Counted from the first letter of the stretch, positions 1 to 14,100 are shown. The stretch is 64,000 nucleotides of DNA from Syngnathus acus (GCF_901709675.1 NC_051088.1:1-64000), one strand, 5' to 3'. Numbers and translations: made by a program. The notes: generated from the letters alone by a model not told the origin.

Positions 1-1377
1 AAAGCGCTCTTGGGTGCTTCAGAGTGCCGAGTTTATCACTGCACATAAAGAAATGACCACCTGCAACGTTTGGTTTATGTTTTATGAGCATTTTTAATTG
101 TATTGCTTAGAGCGCATTTTCTCGACGAGCTGAGCACTATTTCTAGTAAAAAGCGCTCTTGGGTGCTTCAGAGTGCCGGGTTTATCACTGCGCATGCAGA
201 AATGACCACCTGCAACGTTTGGTTTATGTTTTATAAGCATTTTTTGTTTTATTGCTTAAATCGCATTTTCTCGACGAGCTGAGCACGTTTTCTGGATGGT
301 GCCTCTCCCGTCACTCTGGTTAGGTTGGCATAGTAAAAAGCGCTCTTGGGGGCTTCAGAGTGCCCAGTTTATCACTGCGCATGCAGAAAAGACCACCTGC
401 AACGTTTGGTTTATGTTTTATAAGCATTTTTAGTTTTATTGCTTAAATCGCATTTTCTCGACGAGCTGAGCACGTTTTCTGGATGGTGCCTCTCCCGTCA
501 CTCTGGTTAGGTTGGCAAAGTAAAAAGCGCTCTTGGGTGCTTCAGAGTGCCGAGTTTATCACTGCACATAAAGAAATGACCACCTGCAACGTTTGGTTTA
601 TGTTTTATGAGCATTTTTAATTGTATTGCTTAGAGCGCATTTTCTCGACGAGCTGAGCACTATTTCTAGTAAAAAGCGCTCTTGGGTGCTTCAGAGTGCC
701 GGGTTTATCACTGCGCATGCAGAAATGACCACCTGCAACGTTTGGTTTATGTTTTATAAGCATTTTTTGTTTTATTGCTTAAATCGCATTTTCTCGACGA
801 GCTGAGCACGTTTTCTGGATGGTGCCTCTCCCGTCACTCTGGTTAGGTTGGCATAGTAAAAAGCGCTCTTGGGGGCTTCCGAGTGCCCAGTTTATCACTG
901 CGCATGCAGAAATGACCACCTGCAACGTTTGGTTTATGTTTTATAAGCATTTTTAGTTTTATTGCTTAAATCGCATTTTCTCGACGAGCTGAGCACGTTT
1001 TCTGGATGGTGCCTCTCCCGTCACTCTGGTTAGGTTGGCAAAGTAAAAAGCGCTCTTGGGTGCTTCAGAGTGCTGAGTTTATCACTGCACATAAAGAAAT
1101 GACCACCTGCAACGTTTGGTTTATGTTTTATGAGCATTTTTAATTGTATTGCTTAGAGCGCATTTTCTCGACGAGCTGAGCACTATTTCTAGTAAAAAGC
1201 GCTCTTGGGTGCTTCAGAGTGCCGGGTTTATCACTGCGCATGCAGAAATGACCACCTGCAACGTTTGGTTTATGTTTTATAAGCATTTTTAATTGTATTG
1301 CTTAGAGTGCATTTTCTCGACGAGCTGAGCACGTTTTCTAGTAAAAAGCGCTCTTGGGTGCTTCAGAGTGCCGAGTT
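1..1377 (+). repeat. AT-rich satellite array, partial higher-order unit at window edge
   Basis: Tandem monomers begin AAGCGCTCTTGGG and end GAGCTGAGCAC plus a short linker. Two lengths alternate: 149 bp, and 187 bp when the linker carries an extra segment (GGATGGTGCCTCTCCCG to GGTTGGCAWAG). Monomer starts at 2, 151, 338, 525 and 674 give the order 149-187-187, a 523-bp trimer. The segment is collinear with 3032-4408, so the window starts inside a higher-order repeat copy. No gene is present. Confidence 0.97.
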
Positions 1378-2810
1378 GAGTGCGTGGTTTAGCGTCCGCC
1401 CCCGGTCCCTTATGGGACCCTATTTGGCCCGCGGACCGGCTGGCGGGAGCTCCGTGAAAGCCTGTCCGCCCTCCGAGCACTCCTGCCGGCGTGGGTTAGA
1501 GACCGCGCCCGGTCACTTATGGGACCCTAATTGGCCCGCGGACCGGCTGGCGGTACCTCCGTGAATGCCTATCCGCCGTCCGAGCACTCCTGCCGGGCCT
1601 GAGTTAGAGACCGCGCCCGGTCGCTTATGGGACCCTAAATGGCCCGCGGACCGGCTGGCGGTACCACCGTGAAAGCCTATCCGCCCTCCGAGCACTCCTG
1701 CCGGGCGTGAGTTCGAGACCGCGCCCGGTCACTTATGGGACCCTAAATGGCCCGCGGACCGGCTGGCGGGAGCTCCGTGAAAGCCTGTCCGCCCTCCGAG
1801 CACTCCTGCCGGGCGTGGGTTAGAGACCGCGCCCGGTCACTTATGGGACCCTAAATGGCTCGCGGACCGGCTGGCGGTACCACCGTGAAAGCCTATCCGC
1901 CCTCCGAGCACTCCTGCCGGGCGTGAGTTCGAGACCGCGCCCGGTCACTTATGGGACCCTAAATGGCCCGCGGACCTGCTAGCGGTACCTCCGTGAATGC
2001 CTATCCGCCCTCCGAGCACTCCTGCCGGGCCTGAGTTCGAGACCGCGCCCGGTCATGTATGGGACCCTGAATGGCCCGCGGACCGGCTGGCGGGACGTCC
2101 GTGGATGCCTATCCGCCCTCCGAGCACTCCCGCCGGGCGTGGGTTAGAGACCGCGCCCGGTCATGTATGGGACCCTGAATGGCCCGCGGACCGGCTGGCG
2201 GGACCTCCGTGAATGCCTATCCGCCCTCCGAGCACTCCTGCCGGGCGTGGGTTAGAGACCGCGCCCGGTCAGTTATGGGACCCTAAATAGCCCGCGGACC
2301 GGCTGGCGGGACCTCCGTGAATGCCTATCCGCCCTCCGAGCACTCCTGCCGGGCCTGAGTTTGAGACCGCGCCCGGTCAGTTATGGGACCCTAAATAGCC
2401 CGCGGACCGGCTGGCGGGACTTCCGTGAATGCCTATCCGCCCTCCGAGCACTCCTGCCGGGCCTGAGTTTGAGACCGCGCCCGGTCAGTTATGGGACCCT
2501 AAATAGCCCGCGGACCGGCTGGCGGGACCTCCGTGAATGCCTATCCGCCCTCCGAGCACTCCTGCCGGGCGTGGGTTTGAGACCGCGCCCGGTCAGTTAT
2601 GGGACCCTAAATAGCCCGCGGACCGGCTGGCGGTACCTCCGTGAAAGCCTATCCGCCCTCCGAGCACTCCTGCCGGGCGTGAGTTAGAGACCGCGCACGG
2701 TCACTTATGGGACCCTAAATGGCCCGCGGACCTGCTGGCGGTGCTTCCGTGAAAGCCTATCCGCCTTCCGAGCGCTCTTGCCGGGCGTGAGTTAGCGTCC
2801 GCGCCCGGTC
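1378..2810 (+). repeat. GC-rich 108-bp satellite block, 13.3 units
   Basis: TATGGGACCC recurs at 1411, 1518, 1626, 1734, 1842, 1950 and onward to 2706, a period of 108 bp. The unit contains CGCGCCCGGTC, GGCCCGCGGACC and CTCCGAGCACTCCTGCC, and shares nothing obvious with the AT monomer. The block starts inside an AT monomer just after GTGCCGAGTT and returns to AT sequence at GCCTCACGTCAC. Open frames here on both strands are by-products of a repeat length divisible by three. Confidence 0.97.
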
Positions 2811-5800
2811 GCCTCACGTCACTGTGGTTAAGTTGGCATAGTAAAAAGCGCTCTTGGGTCCTTCAGAGTGCGGAGTTTATCACTGCGCATGAAGAAATGA
2901 CAACCTGCAACGTTTGGTTTATGTTTTATAAGCATTTTTAGTTTTATTGCTTAAATCGCATTTTCTCGACGAGCTGAGCACGTTTTCTGGATGGTGCCTC
3001 TCCCGTCACTCTGGTTAGGTTGGCAAAGTAAAAAGCGCTCTTGGGTGCTTCAGAGTGCCGAGTTTATCACTGCACATAAAGAAATGACCACCTGCAACGT
3101 TTGGTTTATGTTTTATGAGCATTTTTAATTGTATTGCTTAGAGCGCATTTTCTCGACGAGCTGAGCACTATTTCTAGTAAAAAGCGCTCTTGGGTGCTTC
3201 AGAGTGCCGGGTTTATCACTGCGCATGCAGAAATGACCACCTGCAACGTTTGGTTTATGTTTTATAAGCATTTTTTGTTTTATTGCTTAAATCGCATTTT
3301 CTCGACGAGCTGAGCACGTTTTCTGGATGGTGCCTCTCCCGTCACTCTGGTTAGGTTGGCATAGTAAAAAGCGCTCTTGGGGGCTTCAGAGTGCCCAGTT
3401 TATCACTGCGCATGCAGAAAAGACCACCTGCAACGTTTGGTTTATGTTTTATAAGCATTTTTAGTTTTATTGCTTAAATCGCATTTTCTCGACGAGCTGA
3501 GCACGTTTTCTGGATGGTGCCTCTCCCGTCACTCTGGTTAGGTTGGCAAAGTAAAAAGCGCTCTTGGGTGCTTCAGAGTGCCGAGTTTATCACTGCACAT
3601 AAAGAAATGACCACCTGCAACGTTTGGTTTATGTTTTATGAGCATTTTTAATTGTATTGCTTAGAGCGCATTTTCTCGACGAGCTGAGCACTATTTCTAG
3701 TAAAAAGCGCTCTTGGGTGCTTCAGAGTGCCGGGTTTATCACTGCGCATGCAGAAATGACCACCTGCAACGTTTGGTTTATGTTTTATAAGCATTTTTTG
3801 TTTTATTGCTTAAATCGCATTTTCTCGACGAGCTGAGCACGTTTTCTGGATGGTGCCTCTCCCGTCACTCTGGTTAGGTTGGCATAGTAAAAAGCGCTCT
3901 TGGGGGCTTCCGAGTGCCCAGTTTATCACTGCGCATGCAGAAATGACCACCTGCAACGTTTGGTTTATGTTTTATAAGCATTTTTAGTTTTATTGCTTAA
4001 ATCGCATTTTCTCGACGAGCTGAGCACGTTTTCTGGATGGTGCCTCTCCCGTCACTCTGGTTAGGTTGGCAAAGTAAAAAGCGCTCTTGGGTGCTTCAGA
4101 GTGCTGAGTTTATCACTGCACATAAAGAAATGACCACCTGCAACGTTTGGTTTATGTTTTATGAGCATTTTTAATTGTATTGCTTAGAGCGCATTTTCTC
4201 GACGAGCTGAGCACTATTTCTAGTAAAAAGCGCTCTTGGGTGCTTCAGAGTGCCGGGTTTATCACTGCGCATGCAGAAATGACCACCTGCAACGTTTGGT
4301 TTATGTTTTATAAGCATTTTTAATTGTATTGCTTAGAGTGCATTTTCTCGACGAGCTGAGCACGTTTTCTAGTAAAAAGCGCTCTTGGGTGCTTCAGAGT
4401 GCCGAGTTGAGTGCGTGGTTTAGCGTCCGCCCCCGGTCCCTTATGGGACCCTATTTGGCCCGCGGACCGGCTGGCGGGAGCTCCGTGAAAGCCTGTCCGC
4501 CCTCCGAGCACTCCTGCCGGCGTGGGTTAGAGACCGCGCCCGGTCACTTATGGGACCCTAATTGGCCCGCGGACCGGCTGGCGGTACCTCCGTGAATGCC
4601 TATCCGCCGTCCGAGCACTCCTGCCGGGCCTGAGTTAGAGACCGCGCCCGGTCGCTTATGGGACCCTAAATGGCCCGCGGACCGGCTGGCGGTACCACCG
4701 TGAAAGCCTATCCGCCCTCCGAGCACTCCTGCCGGGCGTGAGTTCGAGACCGCGCCCGGTCACTTATGGGACCCTAAATGGCCCGCGGACCGGCTGGCGG
4801 GAGCTCCGTGAAAGCCTGTCCGCCCTCCGAGCACTCCTGCCGGGCGTGGGTTAGAGACCGCGCCCGGTCACTTATGGGACCCTAAATGGCTCGCGGACCG
4901 GCTGGCGGTACCACCGTGAAAGCCTATCCGCCCTCCGAGCACTCCTGCCGGGCGTGAGTTCGAGACCGCGCCCGGTCACTTATGGGACCCTAAATGGCCC
5001 GCGGACCTGCTAGCGGTACCTCCGTGAATGCCTATCCGCCCTCCGAGCACTCCTGCCGGGCCTGAGTTCGAGACCGCGCCCGGTCATGTATGGGACCCTG
5101 AATGGCCCGCGGACCGGCTGGCGGGACGTCCGTGGATGCCTATCCGCCCTCCGAGCACTCCCGCCGGGCGTGGGTTAGAGACCGCGCCCGGTCATGTATG
5201 GGACCCTGAATGGCCCGCGGACCGGCTGGCGGGACCTCCGTGAATGCCTATCCGCCCTCCGAGCACTCCTGCCGGGCGTGGGTTAGAGACCGCGCCCGGT
5301 CAGTTATGGGACCCTAAATAGCCCGCGGACCGGCTGGCGGGACCTCCGTGAATGCCTATCCGCCCTCCGAGCACTCCTGCCGGGCCTGAGTTTGAGACCG
5401 CGCCCGGTCAGTTATGGGACCCTAAATAGCCCGCGGACCGGCTGGCGGGACTTCCGTGAATGCCTATCCGCCCTCCGAGCACTCCTGCCGGGCCTGAGTT
5501 TGAGACCGCGCCCGGTCAGTTATGGGACCCTAAATAGCCCGCGGACCGGCTGGCGGGACCTCCGTGAATGCCTATCCGCCCTCCGAGCACTCCTGCCGGG
5601 CGTGGGTTTGAGACCGCGCCCGGTCAGTTATGGGACCCTAAATAGCCCGCGGACCGGCTGGCGGTACCTCCGTGAAAGCCTATCCGCCCTCCGAGCACTC
5701 CTGCCGGGCGTGAGTTAGAGACCGCGCACGGTCACTTATGGGACCCTAAATGGCCCGCGGACCTGCTGGCGGTGCTTCCGTGAAAGCCTATCCGCCTTCC

Positions 5801-5841
5801 GAGCGCTCTTGCCGGGCGTGAGTTAGCGTCCGCGCCCGGTC
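2811..5841 (+). repeat. Higher-order repeat unit, 3,031 bp (AT array + GC block)
   Basis: One full unit: an AT array of 1,598 bp (2811-4408) followed by a GC block of 1,433 bp (4409-5841). Diagnostic variants recur at a fixed 3,031-bp distance, for example CTCTTGGGTCC near 2842 and 5873, and the GC-block frame starting at 1997 and 5028. Copies look almost identical base for base, which implies recent amplification or homogenisation. Confidence 0.95.
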
Positions 5842-8133
5842 GCCTCACGTCACTGTGGTTAAGTTGGCATAGTAAAAAGCGCTCTTGGGTCCTTCAGAGT
5901 GCGGAGTTTATCACTGCGCATGAAGAAATGACAACCTGCAACGTTTGGTTTATGTTTTATAAGCATTTTTAGTTTTATTGCTTAAATCGCATTTTCTCGA
6001 CGAGCTGAGCACGTTTTCTGGATGGTGCCTCTCCCGTCACTCTGGTTAGGTTGGCAAAGTAAAAAGCGCTCTTGGGTGCTTCAGAGTGCCGAGTTTATCA
6101 CTGCACATAAAGAAATGACCACCTGCAACGTTTGGTTTATGTTTTATGAGCATTTTTAATTGTATTGCTTAGAGCGCATTTTCTCGACGAGCTGAGCACT
6201 ATTTCTAGTAAAAAGCGCTCTTGGGTGCTTCAGAGTGCCGGGTTTATCACTGCGCATGCAGAAATGACCACCTGCAACGTTTGGTTTATGTTTTATAAGC
6301 ATTTTTTGTTTTATTGCTTAAATCGCATTTTCTCGACGAGCTGAGCACGTTTTCTGGATGGTGCCTCTCCCGTCACTCTGGTTAGGTTGGCATAGTAAAA
6401 AGCGCTCTTGGGGGCTTCAGAGTGCCCAGTTTATCACTGCGCATGCAGAAAAGACCACCTGCAACGTTTGGTTTATGTTTTATAAGCATTTTTAGTTTTA
6501 TTGCTTAAATCGCATTTTCTCGACGAGCTGAGCACGTTTTCTGGATGGTGCCTCTCCCGTCACTCTGGTTAGGTTGGCAAAGTAAAAAGCGCTCTTGGGT
6601 GCTTCAGAGTGCCGAGTTTATCACTGCACATAAAGAAATGACCACCTGCAACGTTTGGTTTATGTTTTATGAGCATTTTTAATTGTATTGCTTAGAGCGC
6701 ATTTTCTCGACGAGCTGAGCACTATTTCTAGTAAAAAGCGCTCTTGGGTGCTTCAGAGTGCCGGGTTTATCACTGCGCATGCAGAAATGACCACCTGCAA
6801 CGTTTGGTTTATGTTTTATAAGCATTTTTTGTTTTATTGCTTAAATCGCATTTTCTCGACGAGCTGAGCACGTTTTCTAGTAAAAAGCGCTCTTGGGTGC
6901 TTCAGAGTGCCGAGTTGAGTGCGTGGTTTAGCGTCCGCCCCCGGTCCCTTATGGGACCCTATTTGGCCCGCGGACCGGCTGGCGGGAGCTCCGTGAAAGC
7001 CTGTCCGCCCTCCGAGCACTCCTGCCGGGCGTGGGTTAGAGACCGCGCCCGGTCACTTATGGGACCCTAATTGGCCCGCGGACCGGCTGGCGGTACCTCC
7101 GTGAATGCCTATCCGCCGTCCGAGCACTCCTGCCGGGCCTGAGTTAGAGACCGCGCCCGGTCACTTATGGGACCCTAAATGGCCCGCGGACCGGCTGGCG
7201 CACCACCGTGAAAGCCTATCCGCCCTCCGAGCACTCCTGCCGGGCGTGAGTTCGAGACCGCACCCGGTCACTTATGGGACCCTAAATGGCCCGCGGACCG
7301 GCTGGCGGTACCTCCGTGAATGCCTATCCGCCCTCCGAGCACTCCTGCCGGGCCTGAGTTCGAGACCGCGCCCGGTCATGTATGGGACCCTGAATGGCCC
7401 GCGGACCGGCTGGCGGGACGTCCGTGGATGCCTATCCGCCCTCCGAGCACTCCCGCCGGGCGTGGGTTAGAGACCGCGCCCGGTCATGTATGGGACCCTG
7501 AATGGCCCGCGGACCGGCTGGCGGGACCTCCGTGAATGCCTATCCGCCCTCCGAGCACTCCTGCCGGGCGTGGGTTAGAGACCGCGCCCGGTCAGTTATG
7601 GGACCCTAAATAGCCCGCGGACCGGCTGGCGGGACCTCCGTGAATGCCTATCCGCCCTCCGAGCACTCCTGCCGGGCCTGAGTTTGAGACCGCGCCCGGT
7701 CAGTTATGGGACCCTAAATAGCCCGCGGACCGGCTGGCGGGACTTCCGTGAATGCCTATCCGCCCTCCGAGCACTCCTGCCGGGCCTGAGTTTGAGACCG
7801 CGCCCGGTCAGTTATGGGACCCTAAATAGCCCGCGGACCGGCTGGCGGGACCTCCGTGAATGCCTATCCGCCCTCCGAGCACTCCTGCCGGGCGTGGGTT
7901 TGAGACCGCGCCCGGTCAGTTATGGGACCCTAAATAGCCCGCGGACCGGCTGGCGGTACCTCCGTGAAAGCCTATCCGCCCTCCGAGCACTCCTGCCGGG
8001 CGTGAGTTAGAGACCGCGCACGGTCACTTATGGGACCCTAAATGGCCCGCGGACCTGCTGGCGGTGCTTCCGTGAAAGCCTATCCGCCTTCCGAGCGCTC
8101 TTGCCGGGCGTGAGTTAGCGTCCGCGCCCGGTC
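5842..8133 (+). repeat. Shortened higher-order repeat unit, 2,292 bp
   Basis: The AT array is 1,075 bp (5842-6916) and the GC block 1,217 bp (6917-8133). Compared with the 3,031-bp units, the AT part is shorter by 523 bp, exactly one trimer. The GC part is shorter by 216 bp, exactly two 108-bp units. Both changes are whole repeat units, as expected from unequal exchange in register. Confidence 0.95.
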
Positions 8134-11100
8134 GCCTCACGTCACTGTGGTTAAGTTGGCATAGTAAAAAGCGCTCTTGGGTCCTTCAGAGTGCGGAGTT
8201 TATCACTGCGCATGAAGAAATGACAACCTGCAACGTTTGGTTTATGTTTTATAAGCATTTTTAGTTTTATTGCTTAAATCGCATTTTCTCGACGAGCTGA
8301 GCACGTTTTCTGGATGGTGCCTCTCCCGTCACTCTGGTTAGGTTGGCAAAGTAAAAAGCGCTCTTGGGTGCTTCAGAGTGCCGAGTTTATCACTGCACAT
8401 AAAGAAATGACCACCTGCAACGTTTGGTTTATGTTTTATGAGCATTTTTAATTGTATTGCTTAGAGCGCATTTTCTCGACGAGCTGAGCACTATTTCTAG
8501 TAAAAAGCGCTCTTGGGTGCTTCAGAGTGCCGGGTTTATCACTGCGCATGCAGAAATGACCACCTGCAACGTTTGGTTTATGTTTTATAAGCATTTTTTG
8601 TTTTATTGCTTAAATCGCATTTTCTCGACGAGCTGAGCACGTTTTCTGGATGGTGCCTCTCCCGTCACTCTGGTTAGGTTGGCATAGTAAAAAGCGCTCT
8701 TGGGGGCTTCAGAGTGCCCAGTTTATCACTGCGCATGCAGAAAAGACCACCTGCAACGTTTGGTTTATGTTTTATAAGCATTTTTAGTTTTATTGCTTAA
8801 ATCGCATTTTCTCGACGAGCTGAGCACGTTTTCTGGATGGTGCCTCTCCCGTCACTCTGGTTAGGTTGGCAAAGTAAAAAGCGCTCTTGGGTGCTTCAGA
8901 GTGCCGAGTTTATCACTGCACATAAAGAAATGACCACCTGCAACGTTTGGTTTATGTTTTATGAGCATTTTTAATTGTATTGCTTAGAGCGCATTTTCTC
9001 GACGAGCTGAGCACTATTTCTAGTAAAAAGCGCTCTTGGGTGCTTCAGAGTGCCGGGTTTATCACTGCGCATGCAGAAATGACCACCTGCAACGTTTGGT
9101 TTATGTTTTATAAGCATTTTTTGTTTTATTGCTTAAATCGCATTTTCTCGACGAGCTGAGCACGTTTTCTGGATGGTGCCTCTCCCGTCACTCTGGTTAG
9201 GTTGGCATAGTAAAAAGCGCTCTTGGGGGCTTCCGAGTGCCCAGTTTATCACTGCGCATGCAGAAATGACCACCTGCAACGTTTGGTTTATGTTTTATAA
9301 GCATTTTTAGTTTTATTGCTTAAATCGCATTTTCTCGACGAGCTGAGCACGTTTTCTGGATGGTGCCTCTCCCGTCACTCTGGTTAGGTTGGCAAAGTAA
9401 AAAGCGCTCTTGGGTGCTTCAGAGTGCTGAGTTTATCACTGCACATAAAGAAATGACCACCTGCAACGTTTGGTTTATGTTTTATGAGCATTTTTAATTG
9501 TATTGCTTAGAGCGCATTTTCTCGACGAGCTGAGCACTATTTCTAGTAAAAAGCGCTCTTGGGTGCTTCAGAGTGCCGGGTTTATCACTGCGCATGCAGA
9601 AATGACCACCTGCAACGTTTGGTTTATGTTTTATAAGCATTTTTAATTGTATTGCTTAGAGCGCATTTTCTCGACGAGCTGAGCACGTTTTCTAGTAAAA
9701 AGCGCTCTTGGGTGCTTCAGAGTGCCGAGTTGAGTGCGTGGTTTAGCGTCCGCCCCCGGTCCCTTATGGGACCCTATTTGGCCCGCGGACCGGCTGGCGG
9801 GAGCTCCGTGAAAGCCTGTCCGCCCTCCGAGCACTCCTGCCGGCGTGGGTTAGAGACCGCGCCCGGTCACTTATGGGACCCTAATTGGCCCGCGGACCGG
9901 CTGGCGGTACCTCCGTGAATGCCTATCCGCCGTCCGAGCACTCCTGCCGGGCCTGAGTTAGAGACCGCGCCCGGTCGCTTATGGGACCCTAAATGGCCCG
10001 CGGACCGGCTGGCGGTACCACCGTGAAAGCCTATCCGCCCTCCGAGCACTCCTGCCGGGCGTGAGTTCGAGACCGCGCCCGGTCACTTATGGGACCCTAA
10101 ATGGCCCGCGGACCGGCTGGCGGGAGCTCCGTGAAAGCCTGTCCGCCCTCCGAGCACTCCTGCCGGGCGTGGGTTAGAGACCGCGCCCGGTCACTTATGG
10201 GACCCTAAATGGCTCGCGGACCGGCTGGCGGTACCACCGTGAAAGCCTATCCGCCCTCCGAGCACTCCTGCCGGGCGTGAGTTCGAGACCGCGCCCGGTC
10301 ACTTATGGGACCCTAAATGGCCCGCGGACCTGCTAGCGGTACCTCCGTGAATGCCTATCCGCCCTCCGAGCACTCCTGCCGGGCCTGAGTTCGAGACCGC
10401 GCCCGGTCATGTATGGGACCCTGAATGGCCCGCGGACCGGCTGGCGGGACGTCCGTGGATGCCTATCCGCCCTCCGAGCACTCCCGCCGGGCGTGGGTTA
10501 GAGACCGCGCCCGGTCATGTATGGGACCCTGAATGGCCCGCGGACCGGCTGGCGGGACCTCCGTGAATGCCTATCCGCCCTCCGAGCACTCCTGCCGGGC
10601 GTGGGTTAGAGACCGCGCCCGGTCAGTTATGGGACCCTAAATAGCCCGCGGACCGGCTGGCGGGACCTCCGTGAATGCCTATCCGCCCTCCGAGCACTCC
10701 TGCCGGGCCTGAGTTTGAGACCGCGCCCGGTCAGTTATGGGACCCTAAATAGCCCGCGGACCGGCTGGCGGGACTTCCGTGAATGCCTATCCGCCCTCCG
10801 AGCACTCCTGCCGGGCCTGAGTTTGAGACCGCGCCCGGTCAGTTATGGGACCCTAAATAGCCCGCGGACCGGCTGGCGGGACCTCCGTGAATGCCTATCC
10901 GCCCTCCGAGCACTCCTGCCGGGCGTGGGTTTGAGACCGCGCCCGGTCAGTTATGGGACCCTAAATAGCCCGCGGACCGGCTGGCGGTACCTCCGTGAAA
11001 GCCTATCCGCCCTCCGAGCACTCCTGCCGGGCGTGAGTTAGAGACCGCGCACGGTCACTTATGGGACCCTAAATGGCCCGCGGACCTGCTGGCGGTGCTT

Positions 11101-11164
11101 CCGTGAAAGCCTATCCGCCTTCCGAGCGCTCTTGCCGGGCGTGAGTTAGCGTCCGCGCCCGGTC
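8134..11164 (+). repeat. Higher-order repeat unit, 3,031 bp, last copy
   Basis: AT array 8134-9731 (1,598 bp) and GC block 9732-11164 (1,433 bp). Offsets of 8,354 bp from the first copy (3031+2292+3031) place every boundary correctly. This is the last copy with a large GC block; beyond it the array is almost purely AT-type. Confidence 0.95.
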
Positions 11165-14100
11165 GCCTCACGTCACTGTGGTTAAGTTGGCATAGTAAAA
11201 AGCGCTCTTGGGTCCTTCAGAGTGCGGAGTTTATCACTGCGCATGAAGAAATGACAACCTGCAACGTTTGGTTTATGTTTTATAAGCATTTTTAGTTTTA
11301 TTGCTTAAATCGCATTTTCTCGACGAGCTGAGCACGTTTTCTGGATGGTGCCTCTCCCGTCACTCTGGTTAGGTTGGCAAAGTAAAAAGCGCTCTTGGGT
11401 GCTTCAGAGTGCCGAGTTTATCACTGCACATAAAGAAATGACCACCTGCAACGTTTGGTTTATGTTTTATGAGCATTTTTAATTGTATTGCTTAGAGCGC
11501 ATTTTCTCGACGAGCTGAGCACTATTTCTAGTAAAAAGCGCTCTTGGGTGCTTCAGAGTGCCGGGTTTATCACTGCGCATGCAGAAATGACCACCTGCAA
11601 CGTTTGGTTTATGTTTTATAAGCATTTTTTGTTTTATTGCTTAAATCGCATTTTCTCGACGAGCTGAGCACGTTTTCTGGATGGTGCCTCTCCCGTCACT
11701 CTGGTTAGGTTGGCATAGTAAAAAGCGCTCTTGGGGGCTTCAGAGTGCCCAATTTATCACTGCGCATGCAGAAAAGACCACCTGCAACGTTTGGTTTATG
11801 TTTTATAAGCATTTTTAGTTTTATTGCTTAAATCGCATTTTCTCGACGAGCTGAGCACGTTTTCTGGATGGTGCCTCTCCCGTCACTCTGGTTAGGTTGG
11901 CAAAGTAAAAAGCGCTCTTCGGTGCTTCAGAGTGCCGAGTTTATCACTGCACATAAAGAAATGACCACCTGCAACGTTTGGTTTATGTTTTATGAGCATT
12001 TTTAATTGTATTGCTTAGAGCGCATTTTCTCGACGAGCTGAGCACTATTTCTAGTAAAAAGCGCTCTTGGGTGCTTCAGAGTGCCGGGTTTATCACTGCG
12101 CATGCAGAAATGACCACCTGCAACGTTTGGTTTATGTTTTATAAGCATTTTTTGTTTTATTGCTTAAATCGCATTTTCTCGACGAGCTGAGCACGTTTTC
12201 TGGATGGTGCCTCTCCCGTCACTCTGGTTAGGTTGGCATAGTAAAAAGCGCTCTTGGGGGCTTCAGAGTGCCCAGTTTATCACTGCGCATGCAGAAATGA
12301 CCACCTGCAACGTTTGGTTTATGTTTTATAAACATTTTTAGTTTTATTGCTTAAATCACATTTTCTCGACGAGCTGAGCACGTTTTCTGGATGGTGCCTC
12401 TCCCGTCACTCTGGTTAGGTTGGCAAAGTAAAAAGCGCTCTTGGGTGCTTCAGAGTGCCGAGTTTATCACTGCACATAAAGAAATGACCACCTGCAACGT
12501 TTGGTTTATGTTTTATGAGCATTTTTAATTGTATTGCTTAGAGCGCATTTTCTCGACGAGCTGAGCACTATTTCTAGTAAAAAGCGCTCTTGGGTGCTTC
12601 AGAGTGCCGGGTTTATCACTGCGCATGCAGAAATGACCACCTGCAACGTTTGGTTTATGTTTTATAAGCATTTTTTGTTTTATTGCTTAAATCGCATTTT
12701 CTCGACGAGCTGAGCACGTTTTCTGGATGGTGCCTCTCCCGTCACTCTGGTTAGGTTGGCATAGTAAAAAGCGCTCTTGGGGGCTTCAGAGTGCCCAGTT
12801 TATCACTGCGCATGCAGAAATGACCACCTGCAACGTTTGGTTTATGTTTTATAAGCATTTTTAGTTTTATTGCTTAAATCGCATTTTCTCGACGAGCTGA
12901 GCACGTTTTCTGGATGGTGCCTCTCCCGTCACTCTGGTTAGGTTGGCAAAGTAAAAAGCGCTCTTGGGTGCTTCAGAGTGCCGAGTTTATCACTGCACAT
13001 AAAGAAATGACCACCTGCAACGTTTGGTTTATGTTTTATGAGCATTTTTAATTGTATTGCTTAGAGCGCATTTTCTCGACGAGCTGAGCACTATTTCGAG
13101 TAAAAAGCGCTCTTGGGTGCTTCAGAGTGCCGGGTTTATCACTGCGCATGCAGAAATGACCACCTGCAACGTTTGGTTTATGTTTTATAAGCATTTTTTG
13201 TTTTATTGCTTAAATCGCATTTTCTCGACGAGCTGAGCACGTTTTCTGGATGGTGCCTCTCCCGTCACTCTGGTTAGGTTGGCATAGTAAAAAGCGCTCT
13301 TGGGGGCTTCAGAGTGCCCAGTTTATCACTGCGCATGCAGAAAAGACCACCTGCAACGTTTGGTTTATGTTTTATAAGCATTTTTAGTTTTATTGCTTAA
13401 ATCGCATTTTCTCGACGAGCTGAGCACGTTTTCTGGATGGTGCCTCTCCCGTCACTCTGGTTAGGTTGGCAAAGTAAAAAGCGCTCTTGGGTGCTTCAGA
13501 GTGCCGAGTTTATCACTGCACATAAAGAAATGACCACCTGCAACGTTTGGTTTATGTTTTATGAGCATTTTTAATTGTATTGCTTAGAGCGCATTTTCTC
13601 GACGAGCTGAGCACTATTTCTAGTAAAAAGCGCTCTTGGGTGCTTCAGAGTGCCGGGTTTATCACTGCGCATGCAGAAATGACCACCTGCAACGTTTGGT
13701 TTATGTTTTATAAGCATTTTTTGTTTTATTGCTTAAATCGCATTTTCTCGACGAGCTGAGCACGTTTTCTAGTAAAAAGCGCTCTTGGGTGCTTCAGAGT
13801 GCCGAGTTTATCACTGCGCATGAAGAAATGACCACCTGCAACGTTTGGTTTATGTTTTATAAGCATTTTTAATTGTATTGCTTAGAGCGCATTTTCTCGA
13901 CGAGCTGAGCACGTTTTCTAGTAAAAAGCGCTCTTGGGTGCTTCAGAGTGCCGAGTTTATCACTGCGCATGCAGAAATGACCACCTGCAACGTTTGGTTT
14001 ATGTTTTATAAGCATTTTTTGTTTTATTGCTTAAATCGCATTTTCTCGACGAGCTGAGCACGTTTTCTGGATGGTGCCTCTCCCGTCACTCTGGTTAGGT

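Noticed and set aside
1378-2810. B-box-like GTTCGAGACC in the GC-rich satellite, suggesting a tRNA or pol III origin
   Set aside because: Only some units have it (others read GTTAGAGACC or GTTTGAGACC), there is no A-box at the right distance and no cloverleaf.
1289-11041. Many repeated open frames of 60-121 residues on both strands
   Set aside because: They recur at satellite periods. The 108-bp unit is divisible by three, so stop-free frames persist. No start context, no domain, and both strands are open at once.
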